Of a DNA stretch of 45,180 bases, positions 1 to 7,868 are shown piece after piece. The notes below the pieces were generated by a model that made no database searches, was not told the origin of the DNA, and saw only the letters and a program-made list of their open reading frames with translations. Numbering within the stretch: position 1 is the first letter of the stretch; every line of letters begins with the position of its first letter. Source of the stretch: Candidatus Yanofskyibacteriota bacterium (GTDB taxonomy: Bacteria; Patescibacteriota; Minisyncoccia; 2-02-FULL-40-12; IGHO2-01-FULL-4-A); contig CAIUCV010000016.1 in assembly GCA_903897805.1 (NCBI GenBank), positions 1 through 45,180 on the forward strand. The letters are read 5' to 3'. Both the position numbers and the translations under genes were made by a program.

Positions 1-138
1 AGCGTGGTTTTCTCATCCGTTGCTCTTGCCACCATTTGTCAAGGCGCAAGGGCCTATGACAAAACCATGCTGGCGGCAAACGCAGCGGCCCCAGAAGGCA
101 CTATGACCTTCGCCCAATATCCCCAAAGTCCTTTCTGA
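1..138 (+). CDS. C-terminal fragment of an unidentified protein (5' end outside window)
   Basis: Frame 1 is open from the first base to a TGA ending at 138 and encodes about 45 residues, ending in QYPQSPF. Composition (Ala-rich, one Cys, mixed polar residues) is protein-like and the other plus-strand frames close earlier, but there is no start codon or recognisable domain. It may be the tail of a gene that begins before the window, or a chance open frame. I do not assign a function. Confidence 0.3.
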   Translation, partial: SVVFSSVALATICQGARAYDKTMLAANAAAPEGTMTFAQYPQSPF

Positions 139-171
139 AAATTTCTTAGATAGGGGGTCGTTCTAGCCACT

Positions 172-235
172 TTTTTTTAAAAATAAAAACCTCCTAGTCC
201 CAGATACTTTCTTAGAAAGTGTCGGGTTTTGGAGG
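172..235 (-). terminator. Rho-independent terminator of the 249-947 gene
   Basis: Read on the minus strand, a nested hairpin has outer arms CCTCC/GGAGG and an inner perfect ACTTTC-TAA-GAAAGT. It is followed by TTTTTATTTTT and lies just after the stop codon of the minus-strand gene. The T tract exists only in the minus-strand direction. Confidence 0.7.
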
Positions 236-248
236 GTCAAGGTGGAAA

Positions 249-947
249 CTAAAAAATATACTTGCGGCGAGCGAAGAGATAGCGCAGATACCACCCGTCC
301 CCGAGGCAGCAGCAGCGCAGGCCGAGCTCCCGACCACCGGTGAAGCTCCAGAAGTTGAGCGCTTGCGGGTAGTCGTGCGCGTCGCACCAGGGATTCTCCG
401 GGATAAAGATGTGATGTCTCTCTCGTTGGTCGTCGGGATGGTCCTCTTGGAAGCGGAGGCCATCCTCATAGTGCGGGTAGCCGCAGCCGGGTTCTTCGCA
501 ACGGGCCCGGACTTCTTCGGTTGTGGGATCGTGGTCGAACTCGAAGAACTCGAGGATGACCGGCCGCCGTCTGCCATGGCCGGATGGCATGTTGGCTTGG
601 GTGATGTCGGAGTGGATAGAGCTCGGCCTATTCCTGCCCTCCAATCTCTTGGCGGCCTCAATGATCTGGTCAGTGGTGCGGCCGCCGCCGATTATGATGG
701 TAACGGTTTTGACGATTCTAATACCGGCACTGATTGGTACTGGAGATTTTAGATAATCCGGAACTGGGCTTATCAGGTTCGCAATGGCACCCTGAAATTC
801 CTCCTCGGTGTCGGCATAATTAATCCTCTTCGCCACCTCAAAAAGCTTAAACGTTTCTTCGTCCAAACGAATATGACCCTGATGGTGCCTGGAAATAATC
901 TTTTCGATGATAATCATTAAAGCGGTTGCTTTCCTACCAACTGACAT
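249..947 (-). CDS. Hypothetical protein, 232 aa, possible Cys/His metal site
   Basis: The ATG is preceded by AGGAG at good spacing, and the frame runs to a stop followed by a good terminator, so this looks like a real single-gene unit. The N-terminal ~50 residues are mixed helical. A hydrophobic valine/isoleucine-rich strand with GGG lies near residue 85. The C-terminal half is rich in His, Cys and acidic residues, with a CEEPGCGYPH segment that could bind zinc. No family is recognised. The plus-strand ORFs at 219-756 are its shadows. Base composition is more G+C-rich than most of the window, which could indicate transfer or only a different codon habit. Confidence 0.6.
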   Translation of the reverse strand: MSVGRKATALMIIIEKIISRHHQGHIRLDEETFKLFEVAKRINYADTEEEFQGAIANLISPVPDYLKSPVPISAGIRIVKTVTIIIGGGRTTDQIIEAAKRLEGRNRPSSIHSDITQANMPSGHGRRRPVILEFFEFDHDPTTEEVRARCEEPGCGYPHYEDGLRFQEDHPDDQRERHHIFIPENPWCDAHDYPQALNFWSFTGGRELGLRCCCLGDGWYLRYLFARRKYIF

Positions 948-993
948 TTTTATCTCCTTTTCCTTGTATAAGAACCGTTTAAATACTACCTAA

Positions 994-2100
994 TTATCCA
1001 GTCCGCGTCAAGAGCTTGAGTATTTTCTCCCTGAATGTCTCCTTGTCAAATTTGAGGGCATGGGAGCGGATAGCTTGAGGATCCCAGTCGGTTTGATAAT
1101 ATTGACCGATGGCTTGGGCAAGGGAGATTTCGGTCTGCTCGTCAAAAAATATACCGGTTTTCCCATTTATTATGGTTTCTAACGCTCCCCCATCGCGATA
1201 GGCAATCACCGGGCGGCCGGAAGCCATCGCTTCAAGTGGCACAATACCGAAATCTTCAATTTGCGGGAAAATAACCGCTTGGGCATGGCTGTAAATCTCG
1301 GGCATTTTGTAATCGGAAACAAGCCCCAAAAATTGAATATTTTTCCCGGCCTGCCCTGAGCTCGCCGAACGGGCGATTTTTTCAAGCCGCTTACGCTCAG
1401 GACCGTCACCTACGATCTTTAAAGGTTTTTTTATGGCGCTAAAAACTTTGACGGCCAAATCAAAACGTTTATAAGACACCAGCCGTCCGACCATCAGGAA
1501 ATAATCGCCGATTTTATCCGCAATCTTGTATTTGTGTGTTGAAACCGGTGGATAAATCACCTGGGCGTCTCGTTCGTAATATTTTTTTATTCTTGCTCTG
1601 ACAAAATCAGAAATGGCAACAAATTTGTCCACCCGACAGGCAGCTTCTTTGTCCCAAATGCGAAGATAGGTTATGAAAATAGGAACCAGCTTTTTTATCG
1701 GCCAAGGATATTTAAACTCGTCTATGAAGCGGTGGCTGTCGTCCCACAAAAATCTGGTTGGGGTCATGCAATAACTTATGTGTCTGGTATGTGGTTTGGT
1801 GATTACGCCTTTGGCAAACGAAGCAGAATTAGAAAGTACGATATCGAATTCCGACAAATCAAACTGCTCTATTGCCAAAGGCATAAGGAGCGGGAAAACC
1901 CGGTGGTGCTTTCGGGCGAAAGGGATTTTCTGCAAAAAAGAAACGTGGATTTCCCTGCCCTTAAAAACACGGCCGGTCGCGGCTTCATCGTAAAGCAAAG
2001 TGTAAATAGGGGCATCGGGGAAAATCTCGCAAAGCGCTTCAAGCACTCTTTCCGCTCCGCCGTATTGGTTCAGATAATCGTGAACTAGGGCTATTCGCAT
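994..2100 (-). CDS. Glycosyltransferase family 4 (GT-B fold), 368 aa
   Basis: Starts MRIALVHDYLNQYGGAERVL, typical of the GT4 group that includes WbaZ-type mannosyltransferases. The GGAER loop is the N-domain acceptor/phosphate loop. The C-domain has the VGRLVSYKR strand, a GDGPE turn, and the FPQIEDFGIVPLEAMASGRPVIA segment that holds the E-x7-E nucleotide-sugar motif. Predicted to be a cytoplasmic, membrane-associated enzyme that adds a sugar to a lipid-linked or surface glycan. The gene lies 5 nt downstream of the sugar-phosphate transferase, so the two are probably one polysaccharide unit. Residues around 243-251 (RSASSGQAG) interrupt the usual short link before the IQFLG strand and are encoded by a palindromic repeat. 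Exact donor and acceptor cannot be read from sequence. Confidence 0.9.
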   Translation of the reverse strand: MRIALVHDYLNQYGGAERVLEALCEIFPDAPIYTLLYDEAATGRVFKGREIHVSFLQKIPFARKHHRVFPLLMPLAIEQFDLSEFDIVLSNSASFAKGVITKPHTRHISYCMTPTRFLWDDSHRFIDEFKYPWPIKKLVPIFITYLRIWDKEAACRVDKFVAISDFVRARIKKYYERDAQVIYPPVSTHKYKIADKIGDYFLMVGRLVSYKRFDLAVKVFSAIKKPLKIVGDGPERKRLEKIARSASSGQAGKNIQFLGLVSDYKMPEIYSHAQAVIFPQIEDFGIVPLEAMASGRPVIAYRDGGALETIINGKTGIFFDEQTEISLAQAIGQYYQTDWDPQAIRSHALKFDKETFREKILKLLTRTG

Positions 2101-2105
2101 GTTTA

Positions 2106-3491
2106 TTAAACCGCGGAGTGGTCGCGAAAAAGCTTAAGGACGGTCAGAAAGATAATCTTAAAATCCCGACCTAATGACCACTTCTCCATATACAAAGTGT
2201 CCAGAGCTACTTCTTTTTCAAATGGCAAATCAGAACTTCCGGAAATTTGAGCCATACCAGTGACGCCCGCCTTGATTGCCAAGACGCGCCTATGATGCTT
2301 TTCGTATCTCGCAATCTCGTCCGGCTGGTGTGGCCTCGGCCCGACTAAAGAAATGTCGCCCCGGAATACATTCCATAATTGGGGAAACTCATCCAAGCGG
2401 CATCGGCGTAAAAACCGGCCCACCCTAGTCACGCGCGGGTCGTCTCTCATCTTAAAAAGCGGGCTATCTGGCCTCTCGTTAAACTGCCACAAATGTTCCT
2501 TATATTTTTCCGCATCTTTTATCATTGAGCGGAATTTATAAAGCTTGAAGCGTTTTTTTCTGCTAACACGGCCCAATCTCACCAAAACCGGCCCCTCGCT
2601 TTCCCACTTAACGGCGAAAGCGATTGCTAAAAACAGCGGCGATAAAACAATGAGCCCGAGCGATGAACCGACTATGTCAATAATCCTTTTTATAATCTTG
2701 CCCCATCCGTCCAACGCCGTGCGGCGAAGCTCAACCAAGGGCACGCCGGTAAAAGTATCAATCACAAAATTGGCCGTTAATGTTTGGCATAAATTGGGAA
2801 CGAACTTGAAAACTATGTAGTTCTCATGGCAAAAATCTACCAGGTCCAAAACTTTTTCGGCGGGGTAATCGGGGTTAGCTAAAATAACTTCATCAATACC
2901 GGGGTTGCCAGCGGCCGCTTTAATTTCTCCAACCTCCGGATCCGTTAGATGCTTAACTATGCGATAACCGGAGGCGGGATTAGCTTTAATCTCACTGACG
3001 ATTCTCTGGGTCACGTCATCTCCGCCGATCACCATAACTTTGTGCACGCCGAAATTATATCTGGATATAAAAACTCTCTGAAGACGACGCATAATCAAAC
3101 GGCCGATGGAGACAAAGACAACGGCTAAAAACCAAGCACCCAAAACCAAAAATCTTGAATAAAAAAGTTCCTGCCTCAAAAAGATATAAATAATCACCGC
3201 CATCATGCCAGCGGACGACGCAACCACCATCCGAGAAAATTCACTAATCGCGCCCCTCGTGCTTCTTAAATTATACAAGCCGGAGATGGCATAGCTGGCA
3301 ATGAACAAGAAAGAAACGACAAGTACTAGAATAAAGTATTTCTCAAAAGGCAAATTAAACTGAAACAAAACCGGCCTGAAAGCCGACAAAATCCGGGTAC
3401 GCAAAAAATAGGTCGCGATTCCCGCCGCCAATAACATCACAAAATCAACCGGCAAAAGCAGTGCACTGAATACAAGTTCGCCTTTTTTCAT
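2106..3491 (-). CDS. Polyprenyl glycosylphosphotransferase (WcaJ/EpsL-like initiating sugar transferase)
   Basis: Transfers a sugar-1-phosphate from a nucleotide sugar to undecaprenyl phosphate, the first membrane step of polysaccharide assembly. The N-terminal half has about four membrane segments, followed by a Rossmann-like CoA-binding domain (VMVIGGDD). The C-terminal bacterial sugar transferase domain begins KRIIDIVGSSLGLIVLSPLF and continues with KFRSM and the catalytic-core RRCRLDEFPQLWNVFRGD, then VGPRP. The track starts at a TTG (3527), but I prefer the ATG at 3491 (MKKGELVF) because it begins the first hydrophobic segment and avoids running into the rnpB promoter. No clear ribosome binding site is seen. 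It is divergent from rnpB and leads the GT4 gene. Confidence 0.9.
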   Translation of the reverse strand: MKKGELVFSALLLPVDFVMLLAAGIATYFLRTRILSAFRPVLFQFNLPFEKYFILVLVVSFLFIASYAISGLYNLRSTRGAISEFSRMVVASSAGMMAVIIYIFLRQELFYSRFLVLGAWFLAVVFVSIGRLIMRRLQRVFISRYNFGVHKVMVIGGDDVTQRIVSEIKANPASGYRIVKHLTDPEVGEIKAAAGNPGIDEVILANPDYPAEKVLDLVDFCHENYIVFKFVPNLCQTLTANFVIDTFTGVPLVELRRTALDGWGKIIKRIIDIVGSSLGLIVLSPLFLAIAFAVKWESEGPVLVRLGRVSRKKRFKLYKFRSMIKDAEKYKEHLWQFNERPDSPLFKMRDDPRVTRVGRFLRRCRLDEFPQLWNVFRGDISLVGPRPHQPDEIARYEKHHRRVLAIKAGVTGMAQISGSSDLPFEKEVALDTLYMEKWSLGRDFKIIFLTVLKLFRDHSAV

Positions 3492-3520
3492 CGGCTTAAA
3501 CTTACTACAAAAAAAGTAAA

Positions 3521-3549
3521 TTGACAACAGATGACCATTAAGATATAAT
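3521..3549 (+). promoter_or_regulatory. Consensus sigma-70 promoter of rnpB
   Basis: TTGACA, a 17-nt spacer and TATAAT, both hexamers fully consensus. Predicted transcription start is near 3556, which matches the 5' strand of RNase P helix P1. Confidence 0.85.
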
Positions 3550-3555
3550 TAAGAT

Positions 3556-3947
3556 GTCTTGGCAAATCGGGTGATTGCCCCGACGCAAAGGTCGGGGAGG
3601 AAAGTCCGAACACTCCTGTCGATGAGGCAGGAAAAGGGCAGCGGCTAACGGCCGCCAAGTATAAGATCTGCAGTTCTTCCTCTTAAGAGAAGAGTGGCGG
3701 ATTAAAACTTAGGGAAAGTGGCACAGAGACTATTCCGAGCCCGCGCAAGCGGACCACGGGTGAAAAGTTCCCGAACGGGATTGCCCTATGGCAACATAGG
3801 AACATGCTAAACCCTGCCTGGTGCAAGTGCAGCGTTGTCGGTCGCAAGACCGCTTCGAAAAGTTAGCACGCTTGAGCCGCCTAGCAATAGTCGGCCTAGA
3901 GAAATAATCACACAAATACAGAATTCGGCTTATAGATTTGCCGAGAA
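3556..3947 (+). ncRNA. rnpB: RNase P RNA (M1 RNA), class A type
   Basis: This is the catalytic RNA that removes tRNA 5' leaders. The conserved core is visible: GAGGAAAGTCCGAACACT (CR-I) near 3596, the AGGGAAAGTGGCACAGAGAC block near 3710, and the GCTAAACCCTGC block (CR-IV) near 3807. The terminal helix P1 can be drawn between TTGGCAAATC near 3558 and GATTTGCCGA near 3935, which sets the ends at about 390 nt. It is transcribed opposite to both neighbours, from its own consensus promoter, and ends at a strong hairpin. The minus-strand ORF at 3730-3915 is a shadow of this RNA. Confidence 0.95.
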
Positions 3948-3950
3948 ATC

Positions 3951-3977
3951 AAAAGGCCGCCCTTGGGCGACCTTTTG
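3951..3977. terminator. Bidirectional terminator between rnpB and the RNase HI-family gene
   Basis: AAAAGG-CGCCC-TTG-GGGCG-CCTTTT forms a nearly perfect stem with A/T flanks on both sides, serving the converging rnpB (+) and RNase HI (-) transcripts. Confidence 0.85.
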
Positions 3978-3979
3978 AT

Positions 3980-4414
3980 TTAAAGCAATTTATTTAATTC
4001 CTTATCCAGCGCCGCATTGACCAGCTTGTCGGCTTCTTTGTTTTTCTCGCGCAATAAGTGTTTGAAAACAACATCGCCGAAATCAATCTTAAGATTCCAG
4101 AGTTCCAAAAACAGCTCTCTTAGCTTCCTGCCCATTATCTTGTAATGCCCGTTGAGCTGGCGCTCCAGTAATTCGCTGTCAACATGAAACTCAACCTCCG
4201 CTTCCCCCGCCGCTTTTTTACCGATAAGCTGCTTCAATTTCTTCAGCGCGAAAATCGCCGCTTGATACTCGGCCTCGTTATTAGTGGTTTCGCCGATATA
4301 TTCGCTGTACCCCTTTTTTAATCCTCCGCCAGCTTCCTCAATTACCACCCCGATCGCTGCCGGCCCGGGGTTCCCTCGCGCCCCACCATCAGTATGTATG
4401 ATAAATTTACCCAT
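3980..4414 (-). CDS. RNase HI family protein
   Basis: Cleaves the RNA strand of RNA-DNA hybrids in the cytoplasm. The four acidic metal ligands of the RNase H fold are all recognisable: D9 in HTDGGARGNPGP, E47 in NNEAEY, D79 in FHVDSELL, and D129 in KNKEADKLVN. Length (144 aa) suits the short prokaryotic RNase HI-like (RnhC/YpdQ-like) form without a hybrid-binding domain. Its start overlaps the DHH gene by 8 nt, so it is the last gene of the tpiA-pgk-DHH operon and ends at the shared terminator. The family is certain; whether it is the main RNase H of the cell is inferred. Confidence 0.92.
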   Translation of the reverse strand: MGKFIIHTDGGARGNPGPAAIGVVIEEAGGGLKKGYSEYIGETTNNEAEYQAAIFALKKLKQLIGKKAAGEAEVEFHVDSELLERQLNGHYKIMGRKLRELFLELWNLKIDFGDVVFKHLLREKNKEADKLVNAALDKELNKLL

Positions 4415-5342
4415 GCTTATTTAGGTATTCTATAATTTCCTCGGCAACTTTCAAAATCTCCGGTTTTGTTCTCCTTTCTACTCCACCTACGCCCTTATGG
4501 CCACCGCCACCGTATTTACCGAGCATCTCTCCAATGGCAATCTTATTTGGCATCTTTTTCCAAGGATTTTTACCTGCGCTAATATGGTAGCCGCCATCGC
4601 TCCGCATAACTATTACGAAATATTTAATTTTCGGGTATAAAAAATATCCCATGTATCGGGAAATAAAAGTTTTTGTTTTGGTCGTATCTACAAACACTAT
4701 TTTATCTTTCAAGGCCGAAATATCTTTGAAGATCTTTTTGGCTCTTTTGGTTTCATAATCAAGCTTTTTAAGTTCCTTTGCTATAAAAGGCAGCTTCACT
4801 ATTTTTGAAATCGATTCCGAGATAAGCCGTTTAATTATTTCCTCTTGATGTAGCGGATACGAATCGTCGGCCAGAAACAAAGCCAATCTCAAACCGGGCT
4901 CCTTAAGCTCTACGGCTTGCTTGGCCGATTTGTATGAGGCGGAGTCCACCATGTCGGCCCATCCTACCAGTTCTTTAATACAGTGAGGCGGCCGATAGCC
5001 AAATTGTTTTCCCAGATGAAAAATTATTAGGCCGCAGCAGGATTTAAATTTGGGCCCAAAATAATGAGCTTTATCGGTAGCAAAATCGCTTTTCCACTTT
5101 TCACTAATGAAAGTGCTTAAATGATGGTCAAACCAAAAATCGGCTTTCGGATGATATCTGAAATCTACAAGTATAAAGGGCTTTTTGAATTTAAACTTAG
5201 GCCATTTCTTTTGAAGTTCGGCAAAATAATTAATGGGGTTAAACGAGATTATTTTATCTCCGCGGCCTTTTAAAAAATCAAGCATCACCGCCCCTGATGC
5301 TATGCCGTCAAAATCATTGTGGAAATAAAGATGGTAATCCAT
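4407..5342 (-). CDS. DHH-family phosphoesterase (DHH-DHHA1)
   Basis: A metal-dependent phosphodiesterase of the NrnA/RecJ-like superfamily. Motif I is HNDFDGIASG at residues 8-17, the name motif FDHH lies near residues 71-74, and the C-terminal DHHA1 domain ends with the glycine-rich GGGGHKGVGG substrate loop near residue 285. Candidates for substrate are short oligonucleotides or cyclic dinucleotides; the sequence does not decide. I moved the start from the track's 5369 to the ATG at 5342 (MDYHLYFHND), because the upstream ATG lies inside a perfect hairpin and motif I then sits close to the N-terminus as usual. It is translationally coupled to the RNase HI-family gene. Confidence 0.88.
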   Translation of the reverse strand: MDYHLYFHNDFDGIASGAVMLDFLKGRGDKIISFNPINYFAELQKKWPKFKFKKPFILVDFRYHPKADFWFDHHLSTFISEKWKSDFATDKAHYFGPKFKSCCGLIIFHLGKQFGYRPPHCIKELVGWADMVDSASYKSAKQAVELKEPGLRLALFLADDSYPLHQEEIIKRLISESISKIVKLPFIAKELKKLDYETKRAKKIFKDISALKDKIVFVDTTKTKTFISRYMGYFLYPKIKYFVIVMRSDGGYHISAGKNPWKKMPNKIAIGEMLGKYGGGGHKGVGGVERRTKPEILKVAEEIIEYLNKHG

Positions 5343-5348
5343 GAATCT

Positions 5349-5373
5349 AGCGGGATGGGCATTACCCATCCCG
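5349..5373. repeat. Perfect hairpin between pgk and the DHH gene
   Basis: GCGGGATGGG-CATTA-CCCATCCCGC, a 10-bp perfect stem with a 5-nt loop. There is no T tract on either side, so it is more likely an mRNA processing or stability hairpin, or a palindromic repeat, than a terminator. Confidence 0.75.
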
Positions 5374-5386
5374 CTTACAAATTAAC

Positions 5387-6511
5387 CTAATTATAGTAAC
5401 CTAGCGCTTTTAAGCCAGCCAATTCGTTTCCAGCCAGAAATTCCAGCATCGCGCCGCCGCCGGTTGAAACAAAGCCATACTTATCAAGCAAGCCAAGCTT
5501 ATCGGCGGCGGCAATCGTATCGCCTCCGCCGATAATTGAGCGAGACGCTGAAGCCACTGCTTGGGCGACGATCTTCGTCCCCTCGGCAAATCTTTCAATC
5601 TCGGACAGACCCATAGGGCCGTTCCAAATTACCATTTCCGACCCTTTGATAATCTCGGCAAATTTTTCGGCAAATTCTGGACAAATATCAACTATCATTT
5701 GATTTGGGGCAATATTACCGAGCGGCATGCTGGTTGCTCCGGATTTTCCGGTTTTATCTTCGGTAACAACAATATTTTCCGGCAAAACTATTTTTGGACT
5801 GGAGACATCGACAACGGTATCGTCAACTACCGACGCTCCGATTTGGATACCTTTTGCCTTAAAAAAACTGTTGGCAATCGCCCCACCGATCAAGATCTTT
5901 TCGGCCTTGTCCAGAAAATTTTTAATAACCGGGAGTTTGGTTGAAATTTTAGCCCCACCCAAAACCACAATTTTGCCCGCCACCGGTGCTTTGAGCGCCT
6001 CCGATAAATTCTCCGTCTCTTTTTTTATTAAAAATCCCGCATAAGACGGCAGGTATTCGGTGATAGCTGAAACCGACGCGTGATTGCGATGGCAGACAGC
6101 AAAGGCATCGTTAATGTAAAAATCAAAACCCCCCGATAACTTCCGGGCAAATTCTTTATCGTTCTCGATCTCGCGCTTATCCTGCCTGATATTATCCAGC
6201 AGTAAAATCGGCGAAGCATTAAACAGATTGCCCCGAGAATTCAGCTCCGAAAGAGGAACTAATGTCAGGGCCTGCCCCAAAATTTCTCCGATTTGCTCTA
6301 CAATCGGACTAAAACTCTCAATCGCTTCAATGTGACTGACCAGAGTTGCTTTCGCTCCATTTGCTACTAGATAATCAATTGTCTCTTTGGCCGATTTAAT
6401 CCTGAAAGTTTCGGCGATTTTTCCTGCCACCACTGGAACATTAAAATCAACCCTCAAGAGGACTTTTTTACCGCTTAATTCGTTTTTTCCTAGTTGGTCA
6501 ATTGTTTTCAT
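5387..6511 (-). CDS. pgk: Phosphoglycerate kinase
   Basis: Interconverts 1,3-bisphosphoglycerate/ADP and 3-phosphoglycerate/ATP. Visible motifs include LLRVDFNVPV near residue 20, YINDAFAVCHRNHAS near 135, LGGAKISTK near 180, VIWNGPMG near 295, and the C-terminal GGGDTIAAADKLG plus STGGGAMLEFL nucleotide loops. I start it at the ATG at 6511 (MKTIDQLGK), giving 374 aa and a TAATG overlap with tpiA; the upstream track extension reads through tpiA. It is shorter than the usual ~390-400 aa, and the usual SHLGRPKG loop is reduced to SHIEAIESFSP, losing one of the conserved substrate-contacting arginines. Confidence 0.93.
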   Translation of the reverse strand: MKTIDQLGKNELSGKKVLLRVDFNVPVVAGKIAETFRIKSAKETIDYLVANGAKATLVSHIEAIESFSPIVEQIGEILGQALTLVPLSELNSRGNLFNASPILLLDNIRQDKREIENDKEFARKLSGGFDFYINDAFAVCHRNHASVSAITEYLPSYAGFLIKKETENLSEALKAPVAGKIVVLGGAKISTKLPVIKNFLDKAEKILIGGAIANSFFKAKGIQIGASVVDDTVVDVSSPKIVLPENIVVTEDKTGKSGATSMPLGNIAPNQMIVDICPEFAEKFAEIIKGSEMVIWNGPMGLSEIERFAEGTKIVAQAVASASRSIIGGGDTIAAADKLGLLDKYGFVSTGGGAMLEFLAGNELAGLKALGYYN

Positions 6512-7230
6512 TATATTTTTGAAACAATCCTTAATATCTCTGCAAACTCGTCTTTCCGCAAGCTGGCGCCACCGATTACGGCACCGGAGATTTCCGGACA
6601 TGAGAGGAAATCGGCAACGTTCTTCGCGGTTACGCTGCCGCCGTATAAAAAGTGTTTAGCTTCTAGTTTGTAGTTTATAGACAAAAACTCGGAAATAATT
6701 TTCAGGGCCTCCAAGGTGTTTTCGGACGTATCGGCTTTGGCACCCAGAGTAGTACTGATGGCCCAAACCGGCTCGTAAGCAATTAAAACTTTTGAAATCT
6801 GGCCGGGATCCAAACCTTCAAGGTCAGCTGATAATTGTTTTTCCAAAACCTGCCGCCTATCATCTTCCCTGTTTTTCTCTCCCACTAAAAGCACGGGTAT
6901 AATTTCCGCCTCCAGCGTGACCTTGATTTTTTTGTTTATCATCTCGTCGGTCTCGCCGATTTTGTATCGTCTGTCGGAATGGCCAATTAAAGCATAATCA
7001 GTACCGAGTTTTTGCGGTTCAAAAAAATCAGATTCTTCCCAAAATACATCTTGCGCGCCAAGAACATTATTCGGAATTGACGCTAAGTCTTTCAAAAACA
7101 TAAATGGCGGGCAAATAACTGTTTTGACATTTTTATATTTCGCCGCTTCAATAACTTCTGCACGAAAAAGCTCTTGGGCCTCGGCCAAGGTTGGAGGATT
7201 CATCTTCCAATTAGCAATTAATATTTTCAT
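6511..7230 (-). CDS. tpiA: Triosephosphate isomerase
   Basis: Interconverts dihydroxyacetone phosphate and glyceraldehyde 3-phosphate. The catalytic set is present: N7 and K9 in IANWKMN, H84 in LIGHSDRR (usually IGHSERR), and E153 in AYEPVWAI. The phosphate-binding YGGSV and GGASL strands follow. At 239 aa it is slightly short for the family. Its stop overlaps the pgk ATG by one base and its ATG lies 2 nt after the dedA stop, so it is tightly embedded in the operon. Confidence 0.95.
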   Translation of the reverse strand: MKILIANWKMNPPTLAEAQELFRAEVIEAAKYKNVKTVICPPFMFLKDLASIPNNVLGAQDVFWEESDFFEPQKLGTDYALIGHSDRRYKIGETDEMINKKIKVTLEAEIIPVLLVGEKNREDDRRQVLEKQLSADLEGLDPGQISKVLIAYEPVWAISTTLGAKADTSENTLEALKIISEFLSINYKLEAKHFLYGGSVTAKNVADFLSCPEISGAVIGGASLRKDEFAEILRIVSKI

Positions 7231-7232
7231 AA

Positions 7233-7868
7233 TTATACTTCCGGATATTTGCTAAATTTTCTAAGTTTATGAATTTGTCTGAAAACAAACAGAATTACAA
7301 CAATTAGAATTGCGGCTAAGATTGCCAGTTCAAGCTTCTGAAAATATGGCCGCAAAAAGTCCCAGTTTTTGCCGGCAACAAAGCCAACATAGGTCAGGGA
7401 AAGATTCCAAATAAAAGACCCGGCTAGTGTGTAGCAAAGAAACTTCTTAAAATTTATTTTGCCGGCACCAATCAGCAGCGAACTAAACGTCCTGACTCCC
7501 GGCAAAAGACGGGAAAAGAATGCCACGTGGGCCTCGTAACGATCCAGCCAACGATCCATCCTTGAGATACTTTCGGAAGAAACCAAAACATATTTTCCGT
7601 AACGCTCCAAAATCGCCCGACCGCCGAAGAATCCGACAAAATAAATTATCATCGCACCTATAAGATTGGCAGCAGTTGCTACAATAACAACGAACCAAAA
7701 GTACAGATGCCCCGACGATGCCAAAAACCCACCGAAAGGTAAAACAACCTCCGAGGGAATGGGAATGGCCGCACTTTCAAGCGTCATCGTGAAAAATATG
7801 CCCCAGTAGCCAAGCTTTCCCACTAATCCCACTGCCCAGCTAATAATTTGTTCAACAATAGTAGACAA
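7233..7868 (-). CDS. DedA-family (VTT/SNARE-associated) membrane protein
   Basis: An integral membrane protein with about five to six hydrophobic segments. Family motifs are ESAAIPIPSEVVLPFGG near residues 30-46 and FFSRLLPGVRTFSSLLIG near residues 116-135, the re-entrant loop regions typical of DedA proteins implicated in undecaprenyl phosphate or phospholipid translocation. The only usable start is a TTG immediately after the galT TAA in the same reading frame; the next ATG would cut into the first conserved loop. The envelope sugar genes nearby fit a lipid-carrier recycling role, which is inference. Confidence 0.9.
   Translation of the reverse strand: MSTIVEQIISWAVGLVGKLGYWGIFFTMTLESAAIPIPSEVVLPFGGFLASSGHLYFWFVVIVATAANLIGAMIIYFVGFFGGRAILERYGKYVLVSSESISRMDRWLDRYEAHVAFFSRLLPGVRTFSSLLIGAGKINFKKFLCYTLAGSFIWNLSLTYVGFVAGKNWDFLRPYFQKLELAILAAILIVVILFVFRQIHKLRKFSKYPEV

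Noticed and set aside
219-756. Plus-strand ORFs of 177 and 77 aa
   Set aside because: They are shadows of the minus-strand gene, which has a better ribosome binding site, protein-like composition and a terminator.
3730-3915. 61-aa minus-strand ORF
   Set aside because: It lies entirely antisense to the conserved core of RNase P RNA, with no ribosome binding site.
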